The notes under the pieces are model-generated. The model ran no database searches and was not told the origin of the DNA. It was given only the letters and a program-made list of their open reading frames with translations. Below, piece by piece: positions 18,693 through 27,510 of a stretch of DNA of 64,000 nt. Positions within the stretch are counted from its first letter, which is position 1, and every line of letters starts with the position of its first letter. The position numbers were made by a program, and so were the translations under genes. The DNA is from Thalassotalea profundi (GTDB lineage Bacteria; Pseudomonadota; Gammaproteobacteria; Enterobacterales; Alteromonadaceae): positions 266,412-330,411 of the forward strand of contig NZ_BNAH01000004.1 of NCBI RefSeq assembly GCF_014653195.1. The letters run 5' to 3'.

Positions 18693-19172
18693 TCAAATGC
18701 CATCATCATCTTCAAAACAAGGTAAAACACCACTTCGGCTATATTCGAAGATTAACGATGTTTCAACTGTTTGCACTTCATCGCGTGAAGTGACAGCATT
18801 AAAAACAAATTGGCGTAAATGCTCGCTGTCTTTTACCGACATATGGATAAAATAATCATAATTTCCCCCCATATGGTAAAGGCTCACTATCTCAGGCAAT
18901 TTTAATAAATCATCTCTTAGCTGATTAACTATTTCTTCAGAATAAGGTTGTAGTCTAATAGCTGCAATTGCTTCAATATTACCGCCAATACTTTTAAAGT
19001 TAATTGAGATATGTGAGCCTTTGATGATCCCTTTGGATTTCATGCGCTTTACGCGTTCTAAACATGTTGACGGAGCAATGCCAATTTGAGCGGCTAATTC
19101 TTTGTTGGTGATATCAGCATCTTTGTATAATATGGTTAAAATTTGTAAATCTATACTATCGAGCTTTTTCAT
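18693..19172 (-). CDS. Lrp/AsnC family transcriptional regulator
   Basis: A 159-residue DNA-binding regulator. It has an N-terminal winged helix-turn-helix (about 5-60: ITNKELAAQIGIAPSTCLERVKRM) and a C-terminal RAM/AsnC ligand domain (about 70-150). Relatives respond to amino acids and often control neighbouring genes. AGGTGA gives a good ribosome binding site for the ATG. The gene is divergent from the Mrp antiporter operon, so it could control that operon, but the sequence does not prove this. Confidence 0.9.
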   Translation of the reverse strand: MKKLDSIDLQILTILYKDADITNKELAAQIGIAPSTCLERVKRMKSKGIIKGSHISINFKSIGGNIEAIAAIRLQPYSEEIVNQLRDDLLKLPEIVSLYHMGGNYDYFIHMSVKDSEHLRQFVFNAVTSRDEVQTVETSLIFEYSRSGVLPCFEDDDGI

Positions 19173-19369
19173 TGGTCACCTATCATTTGATTATTGCTTG
19201 ATTAATGTAAATACTACACTTAATACAGGTAGTGAAACCAGTATAAAATACGTATAATTTGAATTTTTGACGTAATTAATTTTATTAACCGAATTTTTTC
19301 TCTGCCTTTAGATGTATTTAGGTGGTAAAGTCGTTAATAATTTTACTGTGATATAGTTTGCAAGTGATG

Positions 19370-19381
19370 TGTCATTTGACA
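19370..19381. promoter_or_regulatory. Palindrome upstream of the mrp operon
   Basis: TGTCATTTGACA is a perfect inverted repeat with five-base arms about 60 bases before the mrpA start, in the divergent region shared with the Lrp-type gene. It could be an operator; the regulator is not known. Confidence 0.3.
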
Positions 19382-19442
19382 TATTATGACTATCTATTTT
19401 GGTTCAATCGCTTGTCGTTATAAAAATAAAAAGGTTTATTCT

Positions 19443-22235
19443 ATGACTTTGCTTTGGATACCCCTGTTATCCTTAATTGGCAGTATTATTTCTTCGATGA
19501 CGGGTAAGTTAACGCGTAATCAATCGACTAGTTTATCGTTATTAATGCCATTTATTGCATTATGTATCACGATTAGTTTTGCACCTGCTGTATTCTCCGG
19601 TGAAGAAGTTCGTGAAACCATTTCTTGGATACCATTACTCGGTATTAATATTGCCTTTCGTTTAGATGGTTTAGCACTACTGTTTGTGTTCATGATTATC
19701 ACAATAGGTATTTTAGTTATTTTCTATGCGCGTTATTACTTAAGTAGTAAGGACTCGATGCCCAAGCTCTATTCTTATTTAATGTTATTTATGACAGCAA
19801 TGCTTGGCATAGTGATGTCAAATAATGTGATTCAACTTTGGTTCTTTTGGGAACTTACTAGTATTAGCTCATTTTTGCTAATTAGTTACTGGTGGTATAA
19901 GTCTGAGGCGCGTAAGGGCGCGATAATGGCTTTAACGATCACTGGTGGTGGTGGTTTAGCGTTATTAGCTGGCTTATTGATAATAAGTAATATCGTGGGT
20001 AGTTATAGCTTAGATGTGATTTTAGCGAGCAGAGAACTTATTCAATCACATAATTTATATGAAGTCGCATTAATTTTAGTGCTACTGGGAGCTTTTACTA
20101 AATCAGCTCAATTTCCTTTTCATTTTTGGTTGCCACATGCTATGGCAGCTCCAACTCCTGTTAGTGCTTACCTGCATTCAGCTACTATGGTAAAAGCAGG
20201 GATATTTTTATTAGCGCGTTTTTATCCTGCGTTAGCTGGAACCGATATTTGGTTTATTATCGTTAGTTTAACTGGGATGACTACATTACTATTTGGCGCT
20301 TATGTCGCTTTGTTTAAACATGATTTAAAAGGTTTGCTTGCTTATTCAACCATTAGTCACTTGGGGCTTATTACCTTATTATTTGGTTTAAATACGGAAC
20401 TTGCTACGGTCGCGGCTATTTTTCATATAATCAATCATGCAACCTTTAAGGCGTCATTGTTTATGGCCACGGGGATCATTGATCATGAAACTGGAACCCG
20501 CGATATGAGAAAAATTAACGGTATGTGGCGATATATGCCTTATACCGCGACTTTGGCTATGGTTGCAGCTGCCTCCATGGCGGGTGTGCCATTATTAAAC
20601 GGCTTCTTGTCTAAAGAGATGTTTTTTGCTGAAACGTTACATCAGCAATTACTTGGCTCTATGTCATGGATTATTCCGGTACTTGCAACTATTGCTGGTG
20701 CATTCTCTGTCGCTTATTCCGCACGTTTTATTCATGATGTGTTCTTTAATGGTGATCCCATTGACTTGCCAAAAGAGCCGAGTGAGCCGCCGCGTTATAT
20801 GAGGGTACCCATTGAAATACTGGTGGCTTTGTGTTTATTAGTTGGTATTTTCCCTAATTTTATTGTTGATGATATTTTAACATCAGCGTCTTTCGCTGTT
20901 TTAGGTGGCTATGTACCAGAATTTAAAGTGTCTTTATGGCATGGTTTTAATTTACCTTTATTGATGAGTGCTTTTGCGGTTACAGGTGGTTTATTTATGT
21001 ATACGCAACGACGTCATTTATTTACATTCCAAGCATCACTTCCCCCTTTAAATGCTAAAAAAGCTTTTGATAACAGTATTTATGTCATGATTAAATGGTG
21101 TCAACGTAAAATAGGGGCGATAGAAAATGGCTCTTTACAACGTTATTTAATGCTGATGTTTTTAATTGTACTGCTTGGCGCAGGTTGGCCCTTATTTGAA
21201 ATGCATGAGTTAGTAGGCACCAAAGAGCTTACGCCTGTTAGCATGCATAGTGCAGTTGGCGCTGCATTATTAATGATAGGTGCAATAAGTACTGTTATTT
21301 GGTATCGCACCAGAATGGTTTCTTTGTTGATGATTTCTGTGGTGGGTTTGATGGTCTCAGTGGCTTTTACTCGCTTTTCCGCGCCTGATTTAGCATTAAC
21401 ACAATTAACGGTAGAAGTGGTTACTATTGTTTTACTTATGTTAGCGTTGTTTTTCTTACCGCAGCGTTCGCCTAAAGAGTCAAGCTCTATGCGTATTATA
21501 CGTGATATAAGTATTTCAGCAGGATTAGGTATAGTCGTAGGTAGTATTTGTTATGCACTAATCACTCGCCCATTTGAATCTATCTCCAACTTTTTTATTG
21601 CTAACGCTAAAACAGGTGGTGGCGGCACTAATGTTGTTAATGTTATTTTGGTTGATTTTCGTGGGTTTGATACTTTAGGGGAAATTTGTGTATTAGGGAT
21701 TGCAGCATTAGGTATTTCTAAATTATTGATTAATTTACCACTCTTTATGCCAGGTAGTGACAGTGAAGGGCGACCTTGGGCGAGAGAGCGTTATCCTATT
21801 TTGTTAGCAAGTATTTCTCAATCATTATTGCCATTAGCATTATTAGTTTCGGTATATATATTCTTACGTGGCCATAACCTGCCTGGTGGTGGATTTATTG
21901 CGGGCTTAATAACGGCTATTGCTTTTATTTTACAATATATCGCTCATGGTTCGAATTGGATATCAGAACGCTTAACCATAAACTATAGAAAAATTATTGC
22001 ATCTGGCCTTGCTATTGCACTATTAACAGGTGTTGGTAGTTGGTTTTTTGGTAGACCTTTTATGACAACCTGGTTTGATTATTTCGATATTCCTTTTATT
22101 GGAAATATTGAACTAGCAAGTGCTTTAGTTTTTGATCTCGGTGTTTATATTACGGTAGTAGGGGCAACATTAATGATATTAGCACACCTTGGTGAATTAA
22201 CTGCTAATGCGCCTAAAGAAGAGGTGAATATTTAA
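19443..22235 (+). CDS. mrpA: Na+/H+ antiporter subunit A/B fusion (MrpA-MrpB)
   Basis: A 930-residue multi-spanning membrane protein, the largest subunit of the Mrp cation/proton antiporter and related to NuoL. It contains the proton-channel core with the conserved region [24 protein letters not shown]. After the MrpA C-terminal extension there is a MrpB-type segment near residues 790-920 ([13 protein letters not shown] and later helices), so A and B are fused. The ATG at 19443 has AAGG eight bases upstream and gives a normal N terminus; an upstream in-frame ATG at 19386 would add 19 hydrophilic residues and is unlikely. Its stop overlaps the mrpC start by one base. Confidence 0.93.
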   Translation: MTLLWIPLLSLIGSIISSMTGKLTRNQSTSLSLLMPFIALCITISFAPAVFSGEEVRETISWIPLLGINIAFRLDGLALLFVFMIITIGILVIFYARYYLSSKDSMPKLYSYLMLFMTAMLGIVMSNNVIQLWFFWELTSISSFLLISYWWYKSEARKGAIMALTITGGGGLALLAGLLIISNIVGSYSLDVILASRELIQSHNLYEVALILVLLGAFTKSAQFPFHFWLPHAMAAPTPVSAYLHSATMVKAGIFLLARFYPALAGTDIWFIIVSLTGMTTLLFGAYVALFKHDLKGLLAYSTISHLGLITLLFGLNTELATVAAIFHIINHATFKASLFMATGIIDHETGTRDMRKINGMWRYMPYTATLAMVAAASMAGVPLLNGFLSKEMFFAETLHQQLLGSMSWIIPVLATIAGAFSVAYSARFIHDVFFNGDPIDLPKEPSEPPRYMRVPIEILVALCLLVGIFPNFIVDDILTSASFAVLGGYVPEFKVSLWHGFNLPLLMSAFAVTGGLFMYTQRRHLFTFQASLPPLNAKKAFDNSIYVMIKWCQRKIGAIENGSLQRYLMLMFLIVLLGAGWPLFEMHELVGTKELTPVSMHSAVGAALLMIGAISTVIWYRTRMVSLLMISVVGLMVSVAFTRFSAPDLALTQLTVEVVTIVLLMLALFFLPQRSPKESSSMRIIRDISISAGLGIVVGSICYALITRPFESISNFFIANAKTGGGGTNVVNVILVDFRGFDTLGEICVLGIAALGISKLLINLPLFMPGSDSEGRPWARERYPILLASISQSLLPLALLVSVYIFLRGHNLPGGGFIAGLITAIAFILQYIAHGSNWISERLTINYRKIIASGLAIALLTGVGSWFFGRPFMTTWFDYFDIPFIGNIELASALVFDLGVYITVVGATLMILAHLGELTANAPKEEVNI

Positions 22236-22576
22236 TGGAATTACTTTATGCAGCTAGCGTTGGAATTTTGGTTTCTTGTGGCGTATTTTTAATTTTACGC
22301 TCAAGAACATTCCCCGTAGTGTTAGGGTTAACCATGCTTTCTTATGCGGTTAACTTATTTTTATTTTCATCAGGTAGGCTAAGTCTCAATAGTGCTGTTG
22401 TTCTTGGGCACAGTAGTGAATATGCTGATCCATTACCGCAGGCTTTTGTTTTAACTGCAATTGTAATTGGTTTTGCTATGACCGCATTTGTGGTTATTTT
22501 AGCGATAAGAGGCCGAGCTGATTTAGGGAATGACCATGTTAACGGACAAGTGCCAGAAAATAAGGTGAAGAGATGA
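22235..22576 (+). CDS. mrpC: Na+/H+ antiporter subunit C (MrpC)
   Basis: A 113-residue membrane protein related to NuoK, with three predicted helices and the conserved segment GLTMLSYAVNLFLF followed by DPLPQAFVLTAIVIGFA. It starts inside the stop of mrpA (TAATG) and overlaps mrpD by four bases (ATGA), so translation is coupled through the operon. It belongs to the proton-conducting core of the Mrp complex in the inner membrane. Confidence 0.95.
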   Translation: MELLYAASVGILVSCGVFLILRSRTFPVVLGLTMLSYAVNLFLFSSGRLSLNSAVVLGHSSEYADPLPQAFVLTAIVIGFAMTAFVVILAIRGRADLGNDHVNGQVPENKVKR

Positions 22577-24117
22577 TTCAGCATTTGACTTCATTACCTG
22601 TATTACTGCCTATGTTGGCAGGCATCCTTTTATTAATGCCACCTTGTGGAAAAAACCAAAGTCTTAGACGTTTTGTTTCTGTTACGCTTAGTGTTGTCAC
22701 ATTTTTAATTTCAATTGTTTTATTATTAAAAGTGCAAGCAGATGGTACCCAGGTTTATGCTATTGGTGACTGGAGTGCCCCGTTTGGCATTGTATTAGTT
22801 GCAGATCCTCTCTCTACGTTATTAACTTCTTTAACAGCATTATTGGGCATTGTATGTGTTTTATATGCAAGTGCTGGCGATGATGCAAAAGGTAGTTTTT
22901 TTCACCCGCTCGTGCACTTTTTAATTTTTGGTGTAAATGGTGCATTTTTAACGGGAGATGCTTTTAACTTATTTGTATTTTTTGAAGTATTACTTATAGC
23001 TTCATATGCTTTATTAATGCATGGTGGAGATAAAAAAAATACTCGGGCTGCATTACAATACGTAATAATGAACCTTGTAGGTTCTGCGGTGTTCTTAATC
23101 GCTCTAGGTGTACTATACGGCGTTTTAGGCACTTTGAATATGGCTGATATGGCACAAAAAGTAGGGCTTTTACAAGGAGATGATGTTTATCTTGCGAAAA
23201 TTGGTGGTTTATTATTACTAGTCGTTTTTGCTTTAAAAGGCGCTTTACTACCTTTACATCTATGGTTACCTAATACTTATGCCACTGCGATACCTATTGT
23301 TGCTGCATTATTTGCGATAATGACCAAAGTAGGTGTGTACTCAATGATGCGCGTTTATACATTGATTTTTGGCGATGATGCAGGCGAATTAGCTCATATG
23401 GCGCAAGATTGGTTATGGTGGTTAGCACTTGCTACTATTGTTATGGGAGCCGTGGGCGTGCTAGCAAGCCAAGATTTACGAAAACTAATCGCTAATTTGG
23501 TTATTGTTTCTGTAGGCACTTTAGTTGCTTTAGTTACAGTACAAACAGTGGAGGCTAGTTCGGCTGCTATATATTATCTAGTTCATTCTACTTTAGTTAC
23601 CGCAGCACTTTTTATATTAGCCGATTTAATTGGTCGTCAACGAGGAAAAGTTGCGGATAGGATCACTGTTGGTACGCCAGTTTCTCAGCCTAAACTATTA
23701 GGAACCTGTTTTATTATTGCTGCTGTAGCTGTTATCGGTATGCCGCCTTTATCTGGTTTTATTGGTAAAGTATGGTTGCTAAAATCAACCGTTAATTATG
23801 AATACAGCTTTATATTTTGGCCTTTATATTTACTGGCGAGTTTAGCTGTTTTATTTGCTGTTTCTAAAGCTGGAAGTACGGTGTTTTGGCACCATCAAAC
23901 TAAGTTTGAGGGTAAAGTAACTGATAATAGATCGCCGGAAAGAATACAACAAGAGCGTGTTCAACCGGCTGAATTAGCGGCATTATTAATTTTAATTGTT
24001 AGTGCGCCATTAATGAGTATTTTTGCCGGACCATTGAGTGAATATGCCATAGATGCAGCTACTCAATTACATGACTTTAATAATAATATTAACATTATTC
24101 TTTCGGGAGACCAGTAA
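22573..24117 (+). CDS. mrpD: Na+/H+ antiporter subunit D (MrpD)
   Basis: A 514-residue NuoM/N-like membrane protein with about 14 predicted helices. Family landmarks include NAFLTGDAFNLFVFFE with the key acidic residue, LKGALLPLHLWLPNTYATAI and the lysine-bearing AIMTKVGVYSMMRV. It is one of the two large antiporter-like subunits required for cation/proton exchange. The start overlaps the mrpC stop and the stop overlaps the mrpE start. Confidence 0.96.
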   Translation: MIQHLTSLPVLLPMLAGILLLMPPCGKNQSLRRFVSVTLSVVTFLISIVLLLKVQADGTQVYAIGDWSAPFGIVLVADPLSTLLTSLTALLGIVCVLYASAGDDAKGSFFHPLVHFLIFGVNGAFLTGDAFNLFVFFEVLLIASYALLMHGGDKKNTRAALQYVIMNLVGSAVFLIALGVLYGVLGTLNMADMAQKVGLLQGDDVYLAKIGGLLLLVVFALKGALLPLHLWLPNTYATAIPIVAALFAIMTKVGVYSMMRVYTLIFGDDAGELAHMAQDWLWWLALATIVMGAVGVLASQDLRKLIANLVIVSVGTLVALVTVQTVEASSAAIYYLVHSTLVTAALFILADLIGRQRGKVADRITVGTPVSQPKLLGTCFIIAAVAVIGMPPLSGFIGKVWLLKSTVNYEYSFIFWPLYLLASLAVLFAVSKAGSTVFWHHQTKFEGKVTDNRSPERIQQERVQPAELAALLILIVSAPLMSIFAGPLSEYAIDAATQLHDFNNNINIILSGDQ

Positions 24118-24653
24118 TGCGACTAGAAACTCGATTTAAATGGTTACCTACTCCTATTACCAGTACATTATTGTTCCTTGTTTGGTTACTTTTAAATAAT
24201 AGTGTATCTACAGGGCATATTGTTTTAGCATTGATTCTTGCTATTACTATTCCTTTGATAACCAGTCCTTTTAGAACTAAACAACCATTAATTATTAAAC
24301 CAGTTTTAGCTATTCGTCATTTAATGTTGGTTTTATACGATATTATTACTGCTAATGTTCAGGTTGCCATTTTAATTTTAGGCCCAACTAAAAAGTTGAC
24401 TCCAGGTTTTGTTAAAGTTCCTTTGGACTTAACGCATAGTATGCCCATTACCATTTTGGCCAGTACAGTATCCTTAACGCCAGGTACCGTTAGCGCCGAA
24501 GTTTATCCATGGCGTGAATGTTTTGTAGAAGGTCAAAAACCACAACAACGCTACTTATTAATCCATGTTTTAAATCTTACCGATGAGCAGGAATTAATCA
24601 AAACAATTAAACAGCGTTACGAAGCACCTCTTAAGGAGATATTTCAATGCTAG
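24117..24653 (+). CDS. mrpE: Na+/H+ antiporter subunit E (MrpE)
   Basis: A 178-residue protein with N-terminal hydrophobic helices and a soluble C-terminal half. It carries the family segment SMPITILASTVSLTPGTVSAE. It helps assemble or support the Mrp complex. The start shares a base with the mrpD stop, and the end overlaps mrpF by seven bases. Confidence 0.94.
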   Translation: MRLETRFKWLPTPITSTLLFLVWLLLNNSVSTGHIVLALILAITIPLITSPFRTKQPLIIKPVLAIRHLMLVLYDIITANVQVAILILGPTKKLTPGFVKVPLDLTHSMPITILASTVSLTPGTVSAEVYPWRECFVEGQKPQQRYLLIHVLNLTDEQELIKTIKQRYEAPLKEIFQC

Positions 24654-24916
24654 ATACTGTTATATTAATTGTCTTCGCGATGATAGGACTGTCTTTGTTA
24701 TTAAATGTATGGCGCTTATTAGTAGGACCATCTGTTCCTGATAGAATACTTGCACTTGATACTATGTATATTAATAGTATAGCGCTGATTATTTTATACG
24801 GCATGAATATGGGAACGGAATTATATTTCGAAGCGGCTTTATTAATAGCAATGTTAGGCTTTGTTAGTACTGTTGCTGTATGTAAATATTTATTACGCGG
24901 CGATATCATCGAATAA
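24647..24916 (+). CDS. mrpF: Na+/H+ antiporter subunit F (MrpF)
   Basis: An 89-residue protein with three membrane segments and the MrpF motif GPSVPDRILALDT. The AAGGAG ribosome binding site lies within the mrpE coding end, nine bases before the ATG. It is a small core subunit of the Mrp complex. Confidence 0.95.
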   Translation: MLDTVILIVFAMIGLSLLLNVWRLLVGPSVPDRILALDTMYINSIALIILYGMNMGTELYFEAALLIAMLGFVSTVAVCKYLLRGDIIE

Positions 24917-24926
24917 AGGGCAAGTT

Positions 24927-25259
24927 ATGACTGAATGGATTATTTCAATATTATTATTAATTGGTGGCTCCTTTGTACTTATTGGCTCTATAGGTTTAGT
25001 GAAAATGCCTGATTATTTCATGCGCTTACATGGGCCTACGAAGGCAACAACTTTAGGTATGGCATCTTTGTTAACAGCTGCCATGGTTTTTTTTAGTACG
25101 TCACAAGACGCCTTAAGTGTAAAAGAAATTCTAATTTCAATTTTTTTATTATTAACCGCACCTATTAGTGCTTATATGATGATTAAATCAGCTATTCATC
25201 ATAAACTTGACAGTATTGAGCGTACTCAGGGTAAAGATAATATAGAGGATGATGTTTAA
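24927..25259 (+). CDS. mrpG: Na+/H+ antiporter subunit G (MrpG)
   Basis: A 110-residue membrane protein with three helices and the MrpG signature GLVKMPDYFMRLHGPTKATT. The ATG at 24927 has AAAGGG upstream; a longer in-frame start at 24861 lies inside mrpF and is not credible. It ends the operon, and terminator-like hairpins follow. Confidence 0.95.
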   Translation: MTEWIISILLLIGGSFVLIGSIGLVKMPDYFMRLHGPTKATTLGMASLLTAAMVFFSTSQDALSVKEILISIFLLLTAPISAYMMIKSAIHHKLDSIERTQGKDNIEDDV

Positions 25260-25354
25260 CTTTTATAACCTATTAATATACAGCTCAATAACATATACCT
25301 AATTGCCTTTACTTTTTACTTTCAATGAGGTTTATTTCTTTGGTAAATAACCTC

Positions 25355-25381
25355 AATGACAATGTTATTGTTGTCATTTTT
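25355..25381 (+). terminator. Terminator after the mrp operon
   Basis: AATGACAA, an eight-base loop and TTGTCATT form the stem, followed by T residues. A second, larger hairpin (TGAGGTTTATTT with AAATAACCTCA, about 25325-25355) lies immediately before it. Confidence 0.75.
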
Positions 25382-25431
25382 CGTTAGAATATGCGCCAAA
25401 TTATTTAACTTATGTTGCCGCTTTCAAAATA

Positions 25432-25983
25432 ATGCCACATCATTACCAAGATTTAATGACCTTATTTGAAATTACTTTCTATAGCCAATATCGAACAAAA
25501 TTGGTGAAAGGCGAAAGTGAGCCGGTTTACTTACCTATAAATGAAGAATGTGATTACCACCAAGTTATCTTTGCTCATGGTTATTATTCAAGTGCTTTAC
25601 ATGAGATTGCTCATTGGTGTATTGCAGGGCAAGCTCGCCGCTTATTGGAAGATTACGGTTATTGGTATCTACCTGATGGCCGTGATAAAGAACAGCAAAA
25701 GCAATTTGAGCAAGTAGAAGTAAAACCTCAAGCGCTTGAATGGGCATTTTGTGTAGCGTCTAATAAGGCGTTTAATGTTTCCGCTGATAATTTAAACGGT
25801 TATGAAGCTGACCATACAAGTTTTCGTTTGAAGGTTTATCAACAAGTAAAAAAATATTTAAAAGAAGGCTTTCCTAAGCGGGCCCAACAGTTTATTGATG
25901 TATTAGCTGATTTTTATCAAGTGAATACACCATTGAACTTATCACAATTTGAACTAGATTCTGAGTTATATCAAGATGTTTAA
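25432..25983 (+). CDS. epmC: Elongation factor P hydroxylase EpmC
   Basis: A 183-residue cytoplasmic enzyme (YfcM) that hydroxylates the beta-lysyl-modified lysine of EF-P. The conserved segment FAHGYYSSALHEIAHWC contains the metal-binding HExxH, and YWYLPDGRD and VEVKPQALEW match the E. coli protein closely. It overlaps the next gene by eight bases, so the two are translated together. epmB and epmA are not in the window. Confidence 0.94.
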   Translation: MPHHYQDLMTLFEITFYSQYRTKLVKGESEPVYLPINEECDYHQVIFAHGYYSSALHEIAHWCIAGQARRLLEDYGYWYLPDGRDKEQQKQFEQVEVKPQALEWAFCVASNKAFNVSADNLNGYEADHTSFRLKVYQQVKKYLKEGFPKRAQQFIDVLADFYQVNTPLNLSQFELDSELYQDV

Positions 25984-27118
25984 ACTAGGTTTAATTATAA
26001 ATCCTATTGCAGGAATTGGCGGAAGTGTTGCGTTAAAAGGAAGTGATGGTGAAGGCCTTGCTGAACAAGCTTTGTCTTTAGGTGCTAAGGCAAAGGCAAA
26101 TGAACGAGCTCAACTTGCACTTGAAATATTAAAACCATATGCGGCTCAGATACATATTTATACAGCAAGCGGGCCAATGGGAGAAGATACAGCTAAATCA
26201 TTAGGCTTTAATGTCAGTGTTGTTCATCACTTAGGGATGCCAGAGTCTGGTGGTAAACAAATAAGCTCAGCTAAAGATACTGAGAATACCGTGCAAGCAC
26301 TACTCGATGAAGGTATTGACCTGTTGTTGTTTGCTGGTGGTGATGGTACAGCTCGAAATGTATGTAATAAAGTGTCAGATCAATTTCCTGTTTTAGGTAT
26401 TCCTGCTGGCTGTAAAATACACTCAGGTGTTTATGCTGTTACACCTAAGGCAGCTGGACGTGTGGTAGAGCTTATGGTGACCAATCAATTAGTAACGCTT
26501 ACAGATGCCGATGTAATGGATATTGATGAATCCCTTTTTCGAGATGGCATTGTTAAAGCAAAACGTTATGGTGAGATGCAAGTCCCTAGTGAATTGCGTT
26601 ATGTACAGGCAGTAAAGTCAGGCGGAAAAGAGTCTGATGAATTAGTCTTGCAGGATATTGCGGCTGATGTGATTAACCAAATGGAAGAACAATTATTTAT
26701 TATAGGCTCTGGCTCAACAACAGCATTTTTAATGGAAGAGCTTGCTATTAACAATACGCTTTTGGGGGTTGATGTTATTCAAGAGCAGCAACTTATAATG
26801 AATGACGCAACAGAGCCTCAATTGTGGCAATTAATTGAATCTTCAAATCAACCGGTTAAGTTAGTGATCACATTAATTGGCGGTCAGGGTCATATTTTTG
26901 GGCGGGGTAACCAGCAGTTGAGTCCGCGCATTATCAACAAAATAGGCAAAGATAATATCATTATCATAGCAACTAAAACTAAATTAATGGCGTTGAATGC
27001 TCGACCATTAATTGTTGATACGGGTGACAGTGAAACTGATAAAATGCTATCGGGCTTTATGACAGTAACTACTGGTTATAATGATCAAGTACTTTATCCA
27101 GTAGCAAGTCCGCAGTAG
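25976..27118 (+). CDS. ATP-NAD kinase family protein (NadK-like, COG3199 type)
   Basis: A 380-residue protein with the diacylglycerol/NAD-kinase-like fold. It opens with GLIINPIAGIGGSVALKGSDG and has the nucleotide motif LLLFAGGDGTARNV, followed by GIPAGCKIHSGVYAV. This family is distinct from canonical NadK (present at 12752-13633). Its substrate has not been settled in most species. Translational overlap with epmC suggests an operon of small metabolic or translation-linked genes. Confidence 0.85.
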   Translation: MFKLGLIINPIAGIGGSVALKGSDGEGLAEQALSLGAKAKANERAQLALEILKPYAAQIHIYTASGPMGEDTAKSLGFNVSVVHHLGMPESGGKQISSAKDTENTVQALLDEGIDLLLFAGGDGTARNVCNKVSDQFPVLGIPAGCKIHSGVYAVTPKAAGRVVELMVTNQLVTLTDADVMDIDESLFRDGIVKAKRYGEMQVPSELRYVQAVKSGGKESDELVLQDIAADVINQMEEQLFIIGSGSTTAFLMEELAINNTLLGVDVIQEQQLIMNDATEPQLWQLIESSNQPVKLVITLIGGQGHIFGRGNQQLSPRIINKIGKDNIIIIATKTKLMALNARPLIVDTGDSETDKMLSGFMTVTTGYNDQVLYPVASPQ

Positions 27119-27179
27119 TTGCAATTATAAAACTCATAATTACCTAAGTTGGTACAGAATATATTTGGAGAGTAAATCT

Positions 27180-27464
27180 TTGGAAAATAATTTGAAATTT
27201 AATAACCTAACGCAATTGTATCAATATTTAGATGATTTAGTTGCTAATGACGCTAGTAGCGATGAACTGTTTGCAAGTAGCTATTTACGGGGCTTTATTA
27301 GTTTATCCGCAAGTCAATTTGGTGATGAATCTCAGGCATTAACAACAGCTTTAGCTAATGATATTACTGAAAAAGTTCAAGCGGCTCGTACTGAGTTGTC
27401 ACCGGATGATCGCATTATTGTAAAGCAGTATTGGGCTGAATTAAGCCAAGCGTTTACTGCGTAA
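27180..27464 (+). CDS. yfcL: YfcL family protein
   Basis: A 94-residue protein of unknown function with the family core ASSDELFASSYLRGFISLS. No ATG is available: the TTG at 27180 is preferred because GGAG lies nine bases upstream, and a TTG at 27165 would add five residues. The neighbours epmC and mnmC are the same as in E. coli (mnmC-yfcL-yfcM), which supports the call. Confidence 0.85.
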   Translation: MENNLKFNNLTQLYQYLDDLVANDASSDELFASSYLRGFISLSASQFGDESQALTTALANDITEKVQAARTELSPDDRIIVKQYWAELSQAFTA

Positions 27465-27510
27465 ATTTACAAGGCATTATTATTAATAACCCGCTCATAT
27501 TAATATTTGG

